Below, in pieces: positions 1 to 8,200 of a DNA stretch of 29,816 bases. The first letter of the stretch is position 1. The number at the start of each line of letters is the position of its first letter. The position numbers and the translations under genes are program-made. The DNA is taken from assembly GCA_050116575.1 (NCBI GenBank), contig JASFOJ010000045.1, positions 1-29,816 on the forward strand, written 5' to 3'. The notes below the pieces were generated by a model. That model was not told the DNA's origin. It was given only the letters and a program-made list of their open reading frames with translations, and made no database searches. This stretch comes from JAKEGK01 sp050116575. Its GTDB lineage: Bacteria; Pseudomonadota; Gammaproteobacteria; SZUA-152.

Positions 1-290
1 ACACCCAGCCCTTCAAAACGGGCCGGTTCCTGCCAGGCCATGGTGACACCCAGTCGCGCCCTTTCATACAGTGTCAGGCCGTTAATCACCTGGTTATCAA
101 AGACGATATCTCCCGCACTCGGCTCATAGCCGGAACACCCCATCACCAGCCGCGCCAGGGTGCTTTTGCCGGTACCGTTACTGCCCAGCAAAGCGTGAAT
201 CTCGCCGCGCTGCACCGATAAATCCAGATTGTCCAGTATCGCCCTGTTTTCCTTATAAAAAGACACTGAGCGAACGTCGAGCAACGCCAT
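1..290 (-). CDS. SufC-like ABC ATPase, N-terminal part (gene runs off the left edge)
   Basis: Reading leftward from ATG at 290, the frame stays open to the window edge (96 codons). It shows an ABC nucleotide-binding fold: a Walker A motif GSNGTGKST near residues 38-46, then a Q-loop in the segment TMAWQEPARFEG. That segment, with the short spacing after Walker A, resembles SufC-type ATPases of Fe-S cluster assembly more than transporter ATPases. The SufC-like ATPases that work with a single SufB/D-like scaffold (the minimal SMS-type system) are a good alternative. The partner gene would lie to the left and is not visible. The signature motif, Walker B and H-loop are outside the window, so the subfamily cannot be settled. 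Nothing upstream looks like an operon partner; the next gene points the other way. Confidence 0.75.
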   Translation of the reverse strand, partial: MALLDVRSVSFYKENRAILDNLDLSVQRGEIHALLGSNGTGKSTLARLVMGCSGYEPSAGDIVFDNQVINGLTLYERARLGVTMAWQEPARFEGLG

Positions 291-334
291 GGAACGCACC
301 AAGGTTTTGTTTATTTAAAGGAACGTCTGAGTAA

Positions 335-405
335 GTCATTCTGCCCAAGGCAAGCATCCAGTAAGTGGATAACTTTCCTGGACTCCGGCATATCGCCGGA
401 GTGAC
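335..405. repeat. REP-like inverted pair, one arm decayed
   Basis: The right half is a clean hairpin: ACTCCGGC (382-389), loop ATATC, GCCGGAGT (395-402), with CTGG before it and GAC after. The left half begins GTCATTC (335-341) and ends ATCCAGT, matching the outer ends of the right half in inverted orientation, but its own hairpin is degraded. The GTCATTC...ATCCAG / CTGGA...GTGAC layout is that of common intergenic REP/BIME-type repeats in Gammaproteobacteria. Family assignment is inferred from shape only. Confidence 0.5.
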
Positions 406-464
406 GAACTAGCGCCAGATCAGAGCTTCCTTAAACAAGATGGCTGAAATGCTATGTTATTACT

Positions 465-505
465 CTGATAAAAATCAATGATTAACAATTTAATCAGCCT
501 AATAT
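465..505 (+). promoter_or_regulatory. FNR/Anr-type class II promoter for the HhH gene
   Basis: CTGAT-AAAA-ATCAA at 465-478 matches the FNR box TTGAT-N4-ATCAA at 9 of 10 positions. A -10-like TAATAT follows at 500-505, 21 bases beyond the box, which places the box near -41 of a start at about 512. A small hairpin (TGGTC 531-535 / GACCA 540-544) lies in the predicted leader. The box is seen in the sequence; its use by FNR is inferred. Confidence 0.5.
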
Positions 506-591
506 GGGGAGATAAATTGGCATTGTTAGTTGGTCATGAGACCAGGTTGCACTTGCCACTGAATGATAACCGCTGATCGATATTGCCACCG

Positions 592-1209
592 ATGACCATC
601 AGCCTCGCGCAACTCAAAAAGAGCACGCTTTATTCAGAAGCGCTGGGCATCGACTTGTCGAAAAATACCGACTCGGAACTTTTTAAATGGTTACTGGCCA
701 GTGTGTTATATGGCGCCCGTATCAGTGAAACCATTGCCGAGCACACTTATCAGACTTTTGCCAGTTACGGTTTGCTAACGCCGGAAGAGATATTGGACGC
801 GGGCTGGCATTTTCTTGTCAATCCGGTGATGGCCGAGGGCGGCTATGTTCGTTACGACGGCAAAACATCAACCACTGTATTGAGAATCAGCGACATGCTG
901 ATCAACGAATACGACGGTAGTCTGCTCAAGCTGCATAACATGGCCCACGACAGCCGGGACCTTGAATCAAAACTCGACGCCTTTCCTGGCATCGGTCCGG
1001 TAACGGTGAACATTTTTTTAAGGGAACTACGCCCGTACTGGAAACACAGCGACCCGGAACTGCTGCCATTGGTCGCGGAAGCCTCGCAAACCCTGGGCCT
1101 CGATCTAAGTGCTTATAACCGAAAGACGGTCACCTTTACCCGCATCGAGGCCGGGCTGATTCGTATGCGTAAAACCATTAAGCGACAACTGGCGAATAGC
1201 GTCGAATAA
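592..1209 (+). CDS. HhH-GPD-like DNA glycosylase-fold protein
   Basis: The product is a soluble protein of about 205 residues with a helix-hairpin-helix centred on FPGIGPVTVNIFL, typical of the endonuclease III/AlkA superfamily that excises damaged bases. The Lys used for lyase chemistry in endonuclease III is absent here (the GIGPVT pattern is closer to monofunctional AlkA-type enzymes). The C-terminal four-cysteine Fe-S cluster loop is also missing, and the protein contains no cysteines. An Asp follows in the segment HSDPELL, about 20 residues after the hairpin, and is a candidate for the catalytic aspartate, though the alignment is uncertain. ATG 592 was preferred; an in-frame TTG at 583 would add three residues, and neither start has a clear ribosome binding site. 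The gene ends 9 bp before the convergent archaemetzincin gene. It could be an active glycosylase or a DNA-binding relative. Confidence 0.65.
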   Translation: MTISLAQLKKSTLYSEALGIDLSKNTDSELFKWLLASVLYGARISETIAEHTYQTFASYGLLTPEEILDAGWHFLVNPVMAEGGYVRYDGKTSTTVLRISDMLINEYDGSLLKLHNMAHDSRDLESKLDAFPGIGPVTVNIFLRELRPYWKHSDPELLPLVAEASQTLGLDLSAYNRKTVTFTRIEAGLIRMRKTIKRQLANSVE

Positions 1210-1218
1210 CTAGTGGCG

Positions 1219-1728
1219 TTAAACCACTACCTCCAATTGGGCCTCACATTGGGAGCAAAAGGATTTGCCTTTACGGTCGGTGTCTTGCAGTGAATTGCTT
1301 AAATGCATGACACATTCCGGTTTGTCACAGTGACCCAGGCCAAATGTGTGCCCCAGCTCATGGACGGATTCTTTTACGGCACGCTCAAGGAATAGTGTGT
1401 CGTCGGCACCACTGTGGAGACGATGCAGCGAAACAACGGCGGCTCTACCCGGTGACTCTGCCAGCCCAAAAACAAAATTAAGGCCTGGTGCATACAGGTC
1501 CGCCTCGGTTACCCCCAGGGCCGGTACATGATCACAGGCTTTTTGGAGGCACTGCAACAATGCATTGGCATCATATTGACCGCGTTGCGAGTTATATGCC
1601 AGCGCTGGAATCGCAATATGCGGCAAGGCACTGGCCCGAACACCGACGGCATCAAGTTCCCCCATTAAATGCGCGAGATCCATTTTGGCGGTGTCCGCAA
1701 AAGGAACAATGAGAATTTCGATGTTCAT
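1219..1728 (-). CDS. amzA: Archaemetzincin-like zinc metalloprotease (family M54)
   Basis: The 169-residue product carries the full archaemetzincin signature. HELGHTFGLGHC (His123, Glu124, His127, His133) is the metzincin zinc site and catalytic Glu. It is followed by the C-x4-C-x-M segment (Cys134, Cys139, Met141, the Met-turn) and a CxxC near the end (Cys158, Cys161), which bind a second zinc in this family. There is no signal peptide, so it is expected in the cytoplasm. Its physiological substrate is unknown across bacteria. The length fits the compact bacterial and archaeal members. ATG 1728 was chosen; an upstream in-frame GTG at 1737 would add three residues. It converges on the HhH gene and is divergent from the BON gene. 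Confidence 0.85.
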   Translation of the reverse strand: MNIEILIVPFADTAKMDLAHLMGELDAVGVRASALPHIAIPALAYNSQRGQYDANALLQCLQKACDHVPALGVTEADLYAPGLNFVFGLAESPGRAAVVSLHRLHSGADDTLFLERAVKESVHELGHTFGLGHCDKPECVMHLSNSLQDTDRKGKSFCSQCEAQLEVVV

Positions 1729-1815
1729 GGTGTGCACCCAAGCCCGGTGCCCCTGGCGGCAGCGAACCTACTAACGCGTAATAATTTAAACTAGCACATA
1801 AAAGATCATCGATAA

Positions 1816-1857
1816 TTAACTTCGGTCAATTTTCCTGCATACAAAATCAAATATAAT
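1816..1857 (+). promoter_or_regulatory. Promoter of the BON gene with a degenerate FNR-like box
   Basis: A perfect -10 hexamer TATAAT lies at 1852-1857. Exactly 22 bases upstream of it is TTAAC-TTCG-GTCAA (1816-1829), a 7 of 10 match to the FNR box in the class II position. No good -35 hexamer is visible, which fits an activator-dependent promoter. The -10 is well supported and the activator is only a suggestion. Confidence 0.45.
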
Positions 1858-1882
1858 CATTGACTAACAAGGAGATGCGCCG

Positions 1883-2620
1883 ATGAAACACGATCCGATC
1901 GATGATTTAATACGCCATATCCTGGCCCGGCTTCATGACGATACCAGAGTGAATACTCACCGTTCGCCGATCTCGGTAACGGTGGTGGGACAAAAATTGA
2001 TACTGGAAGGTGAAATGGACAACATCGCTGAAAAGCGGGCCGCTGTGGATACCGCAAAACGCTCCCTCGCTGGCCAAAAGCCCTGGTCCGTCATCGATCG
2101 GCTCCACGTTCACTCCGTGGATCACAAGGGAAATCTTGAACTTACGCAGGCAATCACACTGGCCTTAACCGATGAACCGGTATTCCGCGATTACACGATC
2201 ATTATGAAAGTGGCCGATGAGATTGAAACGGTGCGGGACGCGGGTCCGGGCAACCGGGAGATCCTGACAATTGTGGACAACGGCAGTGTCACGTTGTCAG
2301 GCCAGGTTGACAGCCTGTCCCATCGCCGGCTGGCCGAAGTATTAATGTGGTGGACCAATGGTTGCGAGTTTGTTGACAATCAACTGGAAGTTGTGCCGCC
2401 GGAAGAAGACACGGACAACGAAATCAACGACGCCGTACGCATTGTGCTGGAAAAAGACCCGCTAGTGCATGCCAGCCAGTTGCTGACCGGTACCGCCGGT
2501 GGCGTGGTGGTATTAAACGGCCTGGTCGCCAGCAAGGAAGAAAAACGACTGGCTATCCTCGACACCTGGTATGTACCCGGCGTCACGGACGTGGTGGATC
2601 GCATTGAAGCCCGGACCTGA
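1883..2620 (+). CDS. Three-BON-domain protein
   Basis: The product has 245 residues and three consecutive BON-type modules, at roughly residues 8-80, 85-168 and 175-245. Each has the beta-strand pattern with a central 'G-x-V-x-L-x-G' strand (KLILEGEMD, GSVTLSGQVD, GVVVLNGLVA) and a downstream 'V-x-D-x-V/L' strand. BON domains are usually found in envelope stress proteins such as OsmY and are thought to bind phospholipids or other ligands. This protein has no signal peptide, so it is predicted to be cytoplasmic. The start is firm: AAGGAG (1869-1874) precedes ATG 1883 by 8 bases. The third module follows an acidic linker (PPEEDTDNE). The gene is monocistronic and ends at a hairpin shared with the convergent gene. 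Confidence 0.8.
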   Translation: MKHDPIDDLIRHILARLHDDTRVNTHRSPISVTVVGQKLILEGEMDNIAEKRAAVDTAKRSLAGQKPWSVIDRLHVHSVDHKGNLELTQAITLALTDEPVFRDYTIIMKVADEIETVRDAGPGNREILTIVDNGSVTLSGQVDSLSHRRLAEVLMWWTNGCEFVDNQLEVVPPEEDTDNEINDAVRIVLEKDPLVHASQLLTGTAGGVVVLNGLVASKEEKRLAILDTWYVPGVTDVVDRIEART

Positions 2621-2648
2621 AACGGGATCGTCATGGCGGGTAAAATTC

Positions 2649-2696
2649 GGGAAACTCTGAACAGGTAACATTTACCGCACTTTATCAGAGTTTCCG
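2649..2696. terminator. Hairpin between convergent genes (likely bidirectional terminator)
   Basis: GGAAACTCTGA (2650-2660) pairs perfectly with TCAGAGTTTCC (2685-2695). The 24-base loop itself contains GGTAA (2664-2668) / TTACC (2672-2676). It lies between two stop codons, at 2620 (+) and 2705 (-). No long T-run follows on either strand, so termination strength is uncertain. Confidence 0.55.
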
Positions 2697-2704
2697 GAAG
2701 TTAC

Positions 2705-3040
2705 CTAGTGCAGACTTTTGTGATATCGCTCGCTCGTCGCGCCTATATGGTGCTGTGCGAGAAAGTGGTAAAGGTCCTGAATCTGATCCACCAGCCCCTT
2801 CGCGTCGTCATCCGTCATACTGTCGGCGGACATATCAATGGCGTCTTTATCACCTTCAGCGTCAACCTTGGTCAGTTCATCATTAATGGTTTCCAGTACG
2901 TCAACCATATAATCATCAAGTCCTTCGGGCCCCACATACTGCAACTCACTGCGGTAGGCATTGGCGAGGCGTTGTTGAATCGTTCCTGGCCCGTCCAGGA
3001 TATTCATCGCGCGAATCAGTCTTTCATAACTGGAAGCCAT
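2705..3040 (-). CDS. Small acidic hypothetical protein
   Basis: I do not recognise the family. The product has 111 residues, is predicted helical and is acidic, especially at residues 55-85 (KVDAEGDKDAIDMSADSMTDDD). It has no signal peptide, membrane segment or cysteine. Histidines cluster at the C-terminus (HFLAQHH, YHKSLH). The start is supported by GGAGAA about 6 bases before ATG 3040. It stands alone, convergent with the BON gene, and shares the hairpin at 2649-2696. Its small size and its neighbours (BON, DUF2267, zinc ribbon) suggest a housekeeping or stress-associated protein, but no function can be read from the sequence. Confidence 0.7.
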   Translation of the reverse strand: MASSYERLIRAMNILDGPGTIQQRLANAYRSELQYVGPEGLDDYMVDVLETINDELTKVDAEGDKDAIDMSADSMTDDDAKGLVDQIQDLYHFLAQHHIGATSERYHKSLH

Positions 3041-3510
3041 GGCTTTTCTCCAATAAATACTAATACCGTTATGTTATCCAAATTAAAGGTGCGTGTTGTT
3101 GACAGAAGACAAAAAGCAGGTGATCAATGCCCTTTTTGGCATCATGCGCACTAATCTCACCGGCATTAAACTGTCATGGGCGAACGTTAAATCGAGTAAA
3201 GCAAGTTACCATCCGCGCCCTGGCCGGGTAAAGTCGGTATCTTTAAAATGACGGCACGGTTACCAATCTGCGATATTTCGGTTGTTTGTATGAGAAATAT
3301 CAAGCAACGGTTTGAAAACAGTATTCCCATGACAGGCGATTAAAAATTAATATGGTTTTCGCTCGTCGATTTATTCTGGATAAACCCCTGGTATTTATAG
3401 AAACCTTACCAGCCGCATCTTCGCAAGATTTTACGCAATGACTACGGATTACAGCATAAGAAAATATTGATCCTTCACTTTTGATGCTATTGTTAGAATG
3501 GAGTAACGAC
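3041..3510. other. 470-bp intergenic region between divergent genes
   Basis: No convincing gene is present. It holds ATGCC (3127-3131) / GGCAT (3138-3142) around a T-rich loop, about 90 bp upstream of the minus-strand gene. It also holds an 8 of 10 FNR-like sequence ATGAG-AAAT-ATCAA (3290-3303) that has no matching -10 at class II spacing. A minus-strand open frame from 3590 to 3300 overlaps DUF2267 and is not believed. Promoters for both flanking genes must lie here but are not clear. Confidence 0.5.
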
Positions 3511-3936
3511 ATGAGTATGACCGGAATAAAAGTCTTCGATAACACGTTGCACAAAACAGACTTGTGGCTCAACGATGTCATGAAGACCATGAGCTGGCAC
3601 GACCGGCATAAGGCCTACATTGCGCTACGCGCCGTGTTGCACACTATCCGGGACCGCATGACACCTGACGAAGCCATTCATTTAGGCGCGGAGCTGCCCA
3701 TGCTGATTCGCGGCTTTTACTACGAAGGCTGGCATCTGGCTGACAAACCCCTGAAGTACCGGCACAAGGACGAATTCCTGGCCCATATCAAGGAACAGTT
3801 ACGCGGCGTGGACTACGGCGACCTGGAAAAAGTCGCCGGCGCCGTTTTTGCCGTACTAAGCAAATATGTGGGTGGCGGCGAGATTAGACAGGTCAGGGAA
3901 CAGTTACCGGGAGAAATTCAGGCACTTTGGCGATAG
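3511..3936 (+). CDS. DUF2267 family protein
   Basis: The 141-residue product matches the DUF2267 pattern: an N-terminal 'TGIKVFDNTLHKTDLWL', then 'DRHKAYIALRAVLHTIRDRM', 'LGAELPMLIRGFYYEGW' and a C-terminal 'QLPGEIQALW'. The family is cytoplasmic and all-helical, and its molecular role is not established. Members are common in bacteria that also carry BON and universal-stress genes. The start was set at ATG 3511 because GGAG (3500-3503) lies 7 bases upstream; the frame is open further upstream to a TTG at 3481 that lacks a binding site. The gene is alone and faces the convergent phosphatase gene 80 bp downstream. Confidence 0.85.
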   Translation: MSMTGIKVFDNTLHKTDLWLNDVMKTMSWHDRHKAYIALRAVLHTIRDRMTPDEAIHLGAELPMLIRGFYYEGWHLADKPLKYRHKDEFLAHIKEQLRGVDYGDLEKVAGAVFAVLSKYVGGGEIRQVREQLPGEIQALWR

Positions 3937-4015
3937 TGCTGTGCCACTGATTCTGTCGCTCAATGTCAATCGAGGTACAGGAACGAACATCCTACTGCCT
4001 GACAAAACTGTTCAA

Positions 4016-4714
4016 CTATTCAACCGGTGGGCCGGCAAACAGGTCGCTTAACGCAAGCATTGTCAGTTTTCCGCCCAGTTGCCGGGAATACGCGCCGGTA
4101 TCGATGAACCATACGTTCTCGGCGCGCTGAACCTGTTTGTCGACGGTAATGGTGTGCCCACACACCACGTAATCGATACCGTCTACCCCCGACGTTACCC
4201 GGCCGTCGGCACGATCTCGCCCCCAAAGTGCCACATGCAGTGCGTCAGGATTACCCGTTTCAATAGCCTGCATGAATTGTTGCCATAACATGTGTTCCGG
4301 TACGTCAGCATGCACGATACCGACACGGCCTGCGGCCATTTCCACTTCCATCGCCAACGGCAAACGGGAGACGGCCAGGCGCAAACGCTCCTGGAACACT
4401 TCGTCCTGTTGCAACCACCACTCGGCGCCATTCATCATCCAGTTAAATAAACCGGTTGGATTGCCTGATGACAACAGCATGTGTTCGTGGTTGCCCAGAC
4501 AGGCATGAAACCAGGGTTTGTCCAGCCAATCCGGGGCGGCGGGCGAATGGGGACCACGATCAATGAGGTCGCCAACGGAAAACAGTCGATCGTGCGCGGG
4601 ATCAAATTTGGCCGCGTCAACCAGCGATTGCAGCTGATCGAAACAGCCATGAATATCACCAACAATATAGTCGGTACCGGCGGTGTTTTGTTCGAATCGT
4701 CTAATCGCTGCCAT
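4016..4714 (-). CDS. PPP-family serine/threonine protein phosphatase (PrpA/lambda phosphatase-like)
   Basis: The 232-residue product has all metal-binding motifs of the PPP metallophosphoesterases in order: GDIHG (residues 19-23), GDLIDRGP (48-55), GNHE (74-77), VHAD (134-137) and GHT (186-188). These ligate the two catalytic metals and supply the catalytic His. Length and motif spacing fit the bacterial PrpA/PrpB and lambda phosphatase group, which dephosphorylate Ser/Thr and sometimes Tyr or His residues. In E. coli such enzymes have been linked to misfolded-protein signalling. A role in this cell is not evident. There is no signal peptide. The start at ATG 4714 has only a weak upstream binding site. 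It is divergent from the zinc-ribbon gene. Confidence 0.9.
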   Translation of the reverse strand: MAAIRRFEQNTAGTDYIVGDIHGCFDQLQSLVDAAKFDPAHDRLFSVGDLIDRGPHSPAAPDWLDKPWFHACLGNHEHMLLSSGNPTGLFNWMMNGAEWWLQQDEVFQERLRLAVSRLPLAMEVEMAAGRVGIVHADVPEHMLWQQFMQAIETGNPDALHVALWGRDRADGRVTSGVDGIDYVVCGHTITVDKQVQRAENVWFIDTGAYSRQLGGKLTMLALSDLFAGPPVE

Positions 4715-4755
4715 ATTTCATCGATGCTTTTCTTAATCCAGGACAATGACTGTGG

Positions 4756-4783
4756 AGTCTATTGGAAATACCATAAATAGACT
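4756..4783. promoter_or_regulatory. Inverted repeat between divergent genes
   Basis: AGTCTATT (4756-4763) and AATAGACT (4776-4783) are perfect 8-bp arms around a 12-bp spacer, midway between the phosphatase start (4714) and the zinc-ribbon start (4835). The position suits an operator shared by both promoters. No regulator is identified. Confidence 0.4.
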
Positions 4784-4834
4784 AACATTGCGAATAAAAT
4801 CGACATCAATAATTTGACAAGGAGGGAGCAAACC

Positions 4835-5218
4835 ATGCAATGCCCAAAAGACCATACTGAACTCCAGTCGACTCGCTACGAGAAAAACATCGACGTGGAC
4901 AAATGCAACACCTGCGGTGGTATATGGCTTAACAAGGAAAAACTGGAAAAAATCCAGGAAACCAGGGGACACAATTATAAAAAGGAATTGTCACAACCCC
5001 CCGATTTAGGTTACGAATCCTTCCGGCTCGCGGAACAACAGGCACAACCGCCGCTGTTTTGTCCGAACTGTAACGTCGAGATGGAACGCCGCGAATACGC
5101 GCGGGTATCGCAAATACTGATTGACGTTTGTCCGAAATGTCACGGCATCTGGCTGGATCAAACCGAATTACAGGCACTGGAAGTGTTTTATGAGCGCGCC
5201 CGCCAGGAGGCCGAATAA
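4835..5218 (+). CDS. Double zinc-ribbon protein (zf-TFIIB family)
   Basis: The 127-residue cytoplasmic protein has two TFIIB-type zinc ribbons joined by a charged linker. The second is complete: CPNC (76-79), then CPKCHGIWLD (99-108). The first has CNTCGGIWLN (24-33), but its leading knuckle reads CPKDH (3-7), so one expected Cys is Asp, with His7 as a possible substitute ligand. The 'VDxCxxCxGIWL' strand is diagnostic for the family. Members are thought to bind nucleic acid or protein partners, and none has a firm function. The start is fixed by a strong AAGGAGGG (4819-4826), 8 bases before ATG 4835. An in-frame ATG-like extension upstream lacks support. Confidence 0.85.
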   Translation: MQCPKDHTELQSTRYEKNIDVDKCNTCGGIWLNKEKLEKIQETRGHNYKKELSQPPDLGYESFRLAEQQAQPPLFCPNCNVEMERREYARVSQILIDVCPKCHGIWLDQTELQALEVFYERARQEAE

Positions 5219-5228
5219 CACAATTAAT

Positions 5229-5245
5229 GCTGATGTAAAATCAGT
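5229..5245. terminator. Short hairpin between convergent genes
   Basis: CTGAT (5230-5234) / ATCAG (5240-5244) with a 5-base loop, placed in the 42-bp gap between the stop of the zinc-ribbon gene (+) and the stop of the autotransporter gene (-). The stem is short and no T-run is present, so it is a weak candidate at best. Confidence 0.3.
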
Positions 5246-5260
5246 CATTCATTTAAAAAG

Positions 5261-8200
5261 TCAGAATTGATAGCGGAATTCACCCATTATGGTGTTAGCA
5301 CTATAATTGTCACGATATTCACTGTGCACTTTTAGTGTTGTTATGTAGCCTGAGCGGGTCTCATAACTGAATCCGGCGCCGGCGATTATGCCATTTTGCT
5401 CGACCTTCTGTCCTTCGATGGAAAACGTGGCATCCGGCGCGCCAACATACGAAGCGTTAATGGTAGGGTCATCGATATCGTAGTCATGAATCCAGGCGAT
5501 ACTGAATTCCGGGGTAAGGTAGCCGCTTTGGGTTTTGTAGTCCCGTAAAAAGCTGACACCCAGTTGCGATAGCAATGCCCCGGTGGTGCGTGATGACACA
5601 TTCAGGCTGGTCGCACCGCCGGTTTCGGTAAAGCCGTCCTCATCCAGGTGGGTATACTGCAGGGATGCAAACGGCCGCGTCCACCAGTTGCCGGTTTCGT
5701 AATACATGCCACCGGAAACGGCCAGGGAGAGCAAATCACCATTATGGCTGCTGGTTAAGCGCGTTGTACTCGGACCAATGACCACGTCGCGCCGGGTATC
5801 GTAATTGTTGCGGCCGTAAGAGAATACCGCATCGATGTAGCCTTTGTTAAACAGGTAGCTGCCATATACGGAAATCATGGTGCTTTGTATGTCACCGGAG
5901 CTGGAATCCCCGTCGGCATTCAGGTCATTACTGGCATAGCCGATACTGGCGCCACCGATATAGCGGTTGTCAAACTTGTTGTCCATACCCACCGTAAAGC
6001 CATGGACCGTAAAGTCGTAACCAACGTTGTCCGCCGTTGCATCCTGTTCACCGCGTTGCCCAAAGGCCCGCACATAACCGCCATATTTATAGTCAGAACC
6101 GCTGCGAACAAATAAGCTCTGTGGTGCAATACCATTGGCGGCCAGTTTATATTTCCCCTCGTTGAGGCGGCGAGTTGGACCCACCAGTTCGCTAAATTGC
6201 AGATTGTTCATGCGGGCTGTCACGGTATTAGTATATTGCTGAGCACTGGCAAAAGTCCCTAGTGTCAAATGATCGTGGGCCGCGGGACTTAAGCCGTAAA
6301 AGGCATCGGCAAACTCGTCGTTTTGTGACAGCACCTGCACTTCACCAATGGCGTTGTTCAAATCACCTTTCACGGACGGTAAAATGGTATCCAGCTGTCT
6401 GGCAACCGCCATCTCGTTACCGGTCCTGGCGACCGTGGTAAAACTCGCGACATCGGCTTGCACTTGCACTTTGTCGTCCAGTTCGTGAAGTTGAAATTTG
6501 AGCAGGGGTTTGTCCTCCGGGAGCTTAATGGCGGTAAAGTCCGTACCCTGCTCGATACCGTTGGTGGCATTAAGGATGTCGTACGTTGCGCCGTCAAGAT
6601 AAGCACCGTTACCCCGTACCACTTTCATTTGTCCGCTTAACGATGCCGTGCCATTTACCAGAAACTGGCCGTTACTGCCATCACCGTATACGGTGGCCTG
6701 AAAGTCACCCTTGTCCTGAAAAACATAGTCACGATTCAATTGCAGTGTACCCTTGTTCACCGCAAGATAATCCACCTGCGGAAGGGTCGATAACACGAAG
6801 GTACCCTCGCCGTTTTTTTCCGCGCGCAGGCCGGGCAGTTCACCACTATAACTACCGCTATTGTTAAAGGATAACATCAGGCTGCTCATGTCATCGATAA
6901 TGTTGCCGTTGATCACCGGCGTCCCTTCCATTGACAAGGTATCGGTACCGGTGCCCAGGTCAATATCACCGTTGGTGACCGAACCATCGCCGAGAATAAC
7001 CTCGTCGTTTCCGCCCCCGGAATCGATGGCGGTGCCCAATGTCGTGACGCCATTGGTTGTACGCGACGTGTCTATGGTGCCTTGATTGATAATCGTGTCA
7101 TTACCTGGACCTGTCTTGATACCAATGGCATCGGCGATGGGGAGAAGCCCCTGGTCATGCCGGTAGGAAGTTGCGGATGCTGTAGCACTTATAATTCCTG
7201 TATTTACGACATTAAAGTCAGCTTCGTCGATAGCGTAGATACCATAGGCATGTGAAATGGCACGTGTTTCCGTATGCATATAGGTGCTACCGACGGTACT
7301 TATTTGCGCGGTACCGGAAGCATCAACGGTAATGTTTCCCGCGTTGATAATGGCAAGACTTGTTTGCGCCGCGCCCGCCCAAAGACCAAAAGCATCGGCC
7401 GTGGCCAGGCTCCAGTTATTTTCCGCGCCCTTTGGCAACCCCGGGGCTTCGGTATCGGTGCTGGTCGCAGTATTCACCGTGGTCAGGATTTCAATGTTGC
7501 CGTCGTTATGCAAGGTTCCTATACCTTCCGCTACATGCACACCCACGCCACGGGCATCAACAATGGCTGTTGAATCGGCCCTGGCACGCGTATCGGCAAG
7601 CGCGCCATCTGCCCTTGACCAGCTTGTTGCCGATGCGGTTGACGTAATGTTAATCGCAATATCACCTTGCTGTTCCACAACGCTACCGGCACCCAAGGTT
7701 TCAATACCCGCCACGGTTAAATCCACAACCGCCTTGGCGCGCGAATTGGAATCGCCGTCGAGGTTGGATTCAGCATCCGTTTTCGACTTCATGTCTGGAT
7801 TAGCGTTGATCGTGATAGTTCCCGTGTTTAAAACATAACTGTTATCACCTTCGGTCAAAATACCATGCACCGTGGAATCAAACTGCGTGAGCGCAAGTGC
7901 GGTACCCCAGGCGCGGCTGCCATTGCCGTCGGCGTCACCATCGGCATAGCTGCTTGAACCTGGAGATGAATAAATATATATGTCGCCACTGTTGTCGACG
8001 CTCGATTGGGCACCGCGGGTACGCAACGCATAGATGCTGGAATCCATCTCGCTACGGGCAAAGCCATTGGCGCTGCCGGTGAAATCCGAATCGGCAACGG
8101 CCCTGGCATTACTTGATGTTTCGTCATACAGATCAATGGTGCCTTCCTGTATTAAAGTCGATGCGCCGGCACCTAGATCGATACCCGCGGTAGTCGCATC

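Noticed and set aside
3290..3303. FNR-like box upstream of DUF2267
   Set aside because: It matches 8 of 10 (ATGAG-AAAT-ATCAA), but no -10 lies at the class II distance on either strand and it is 200 bp from the gene.
4796..4809. FNR-like box upstream of the phosphatase gene
   Set aside because: AAAAT-CGAC-ATCAA matches only 7 of 10 and the -10 is weak, so it was left out of the proposed regulon.
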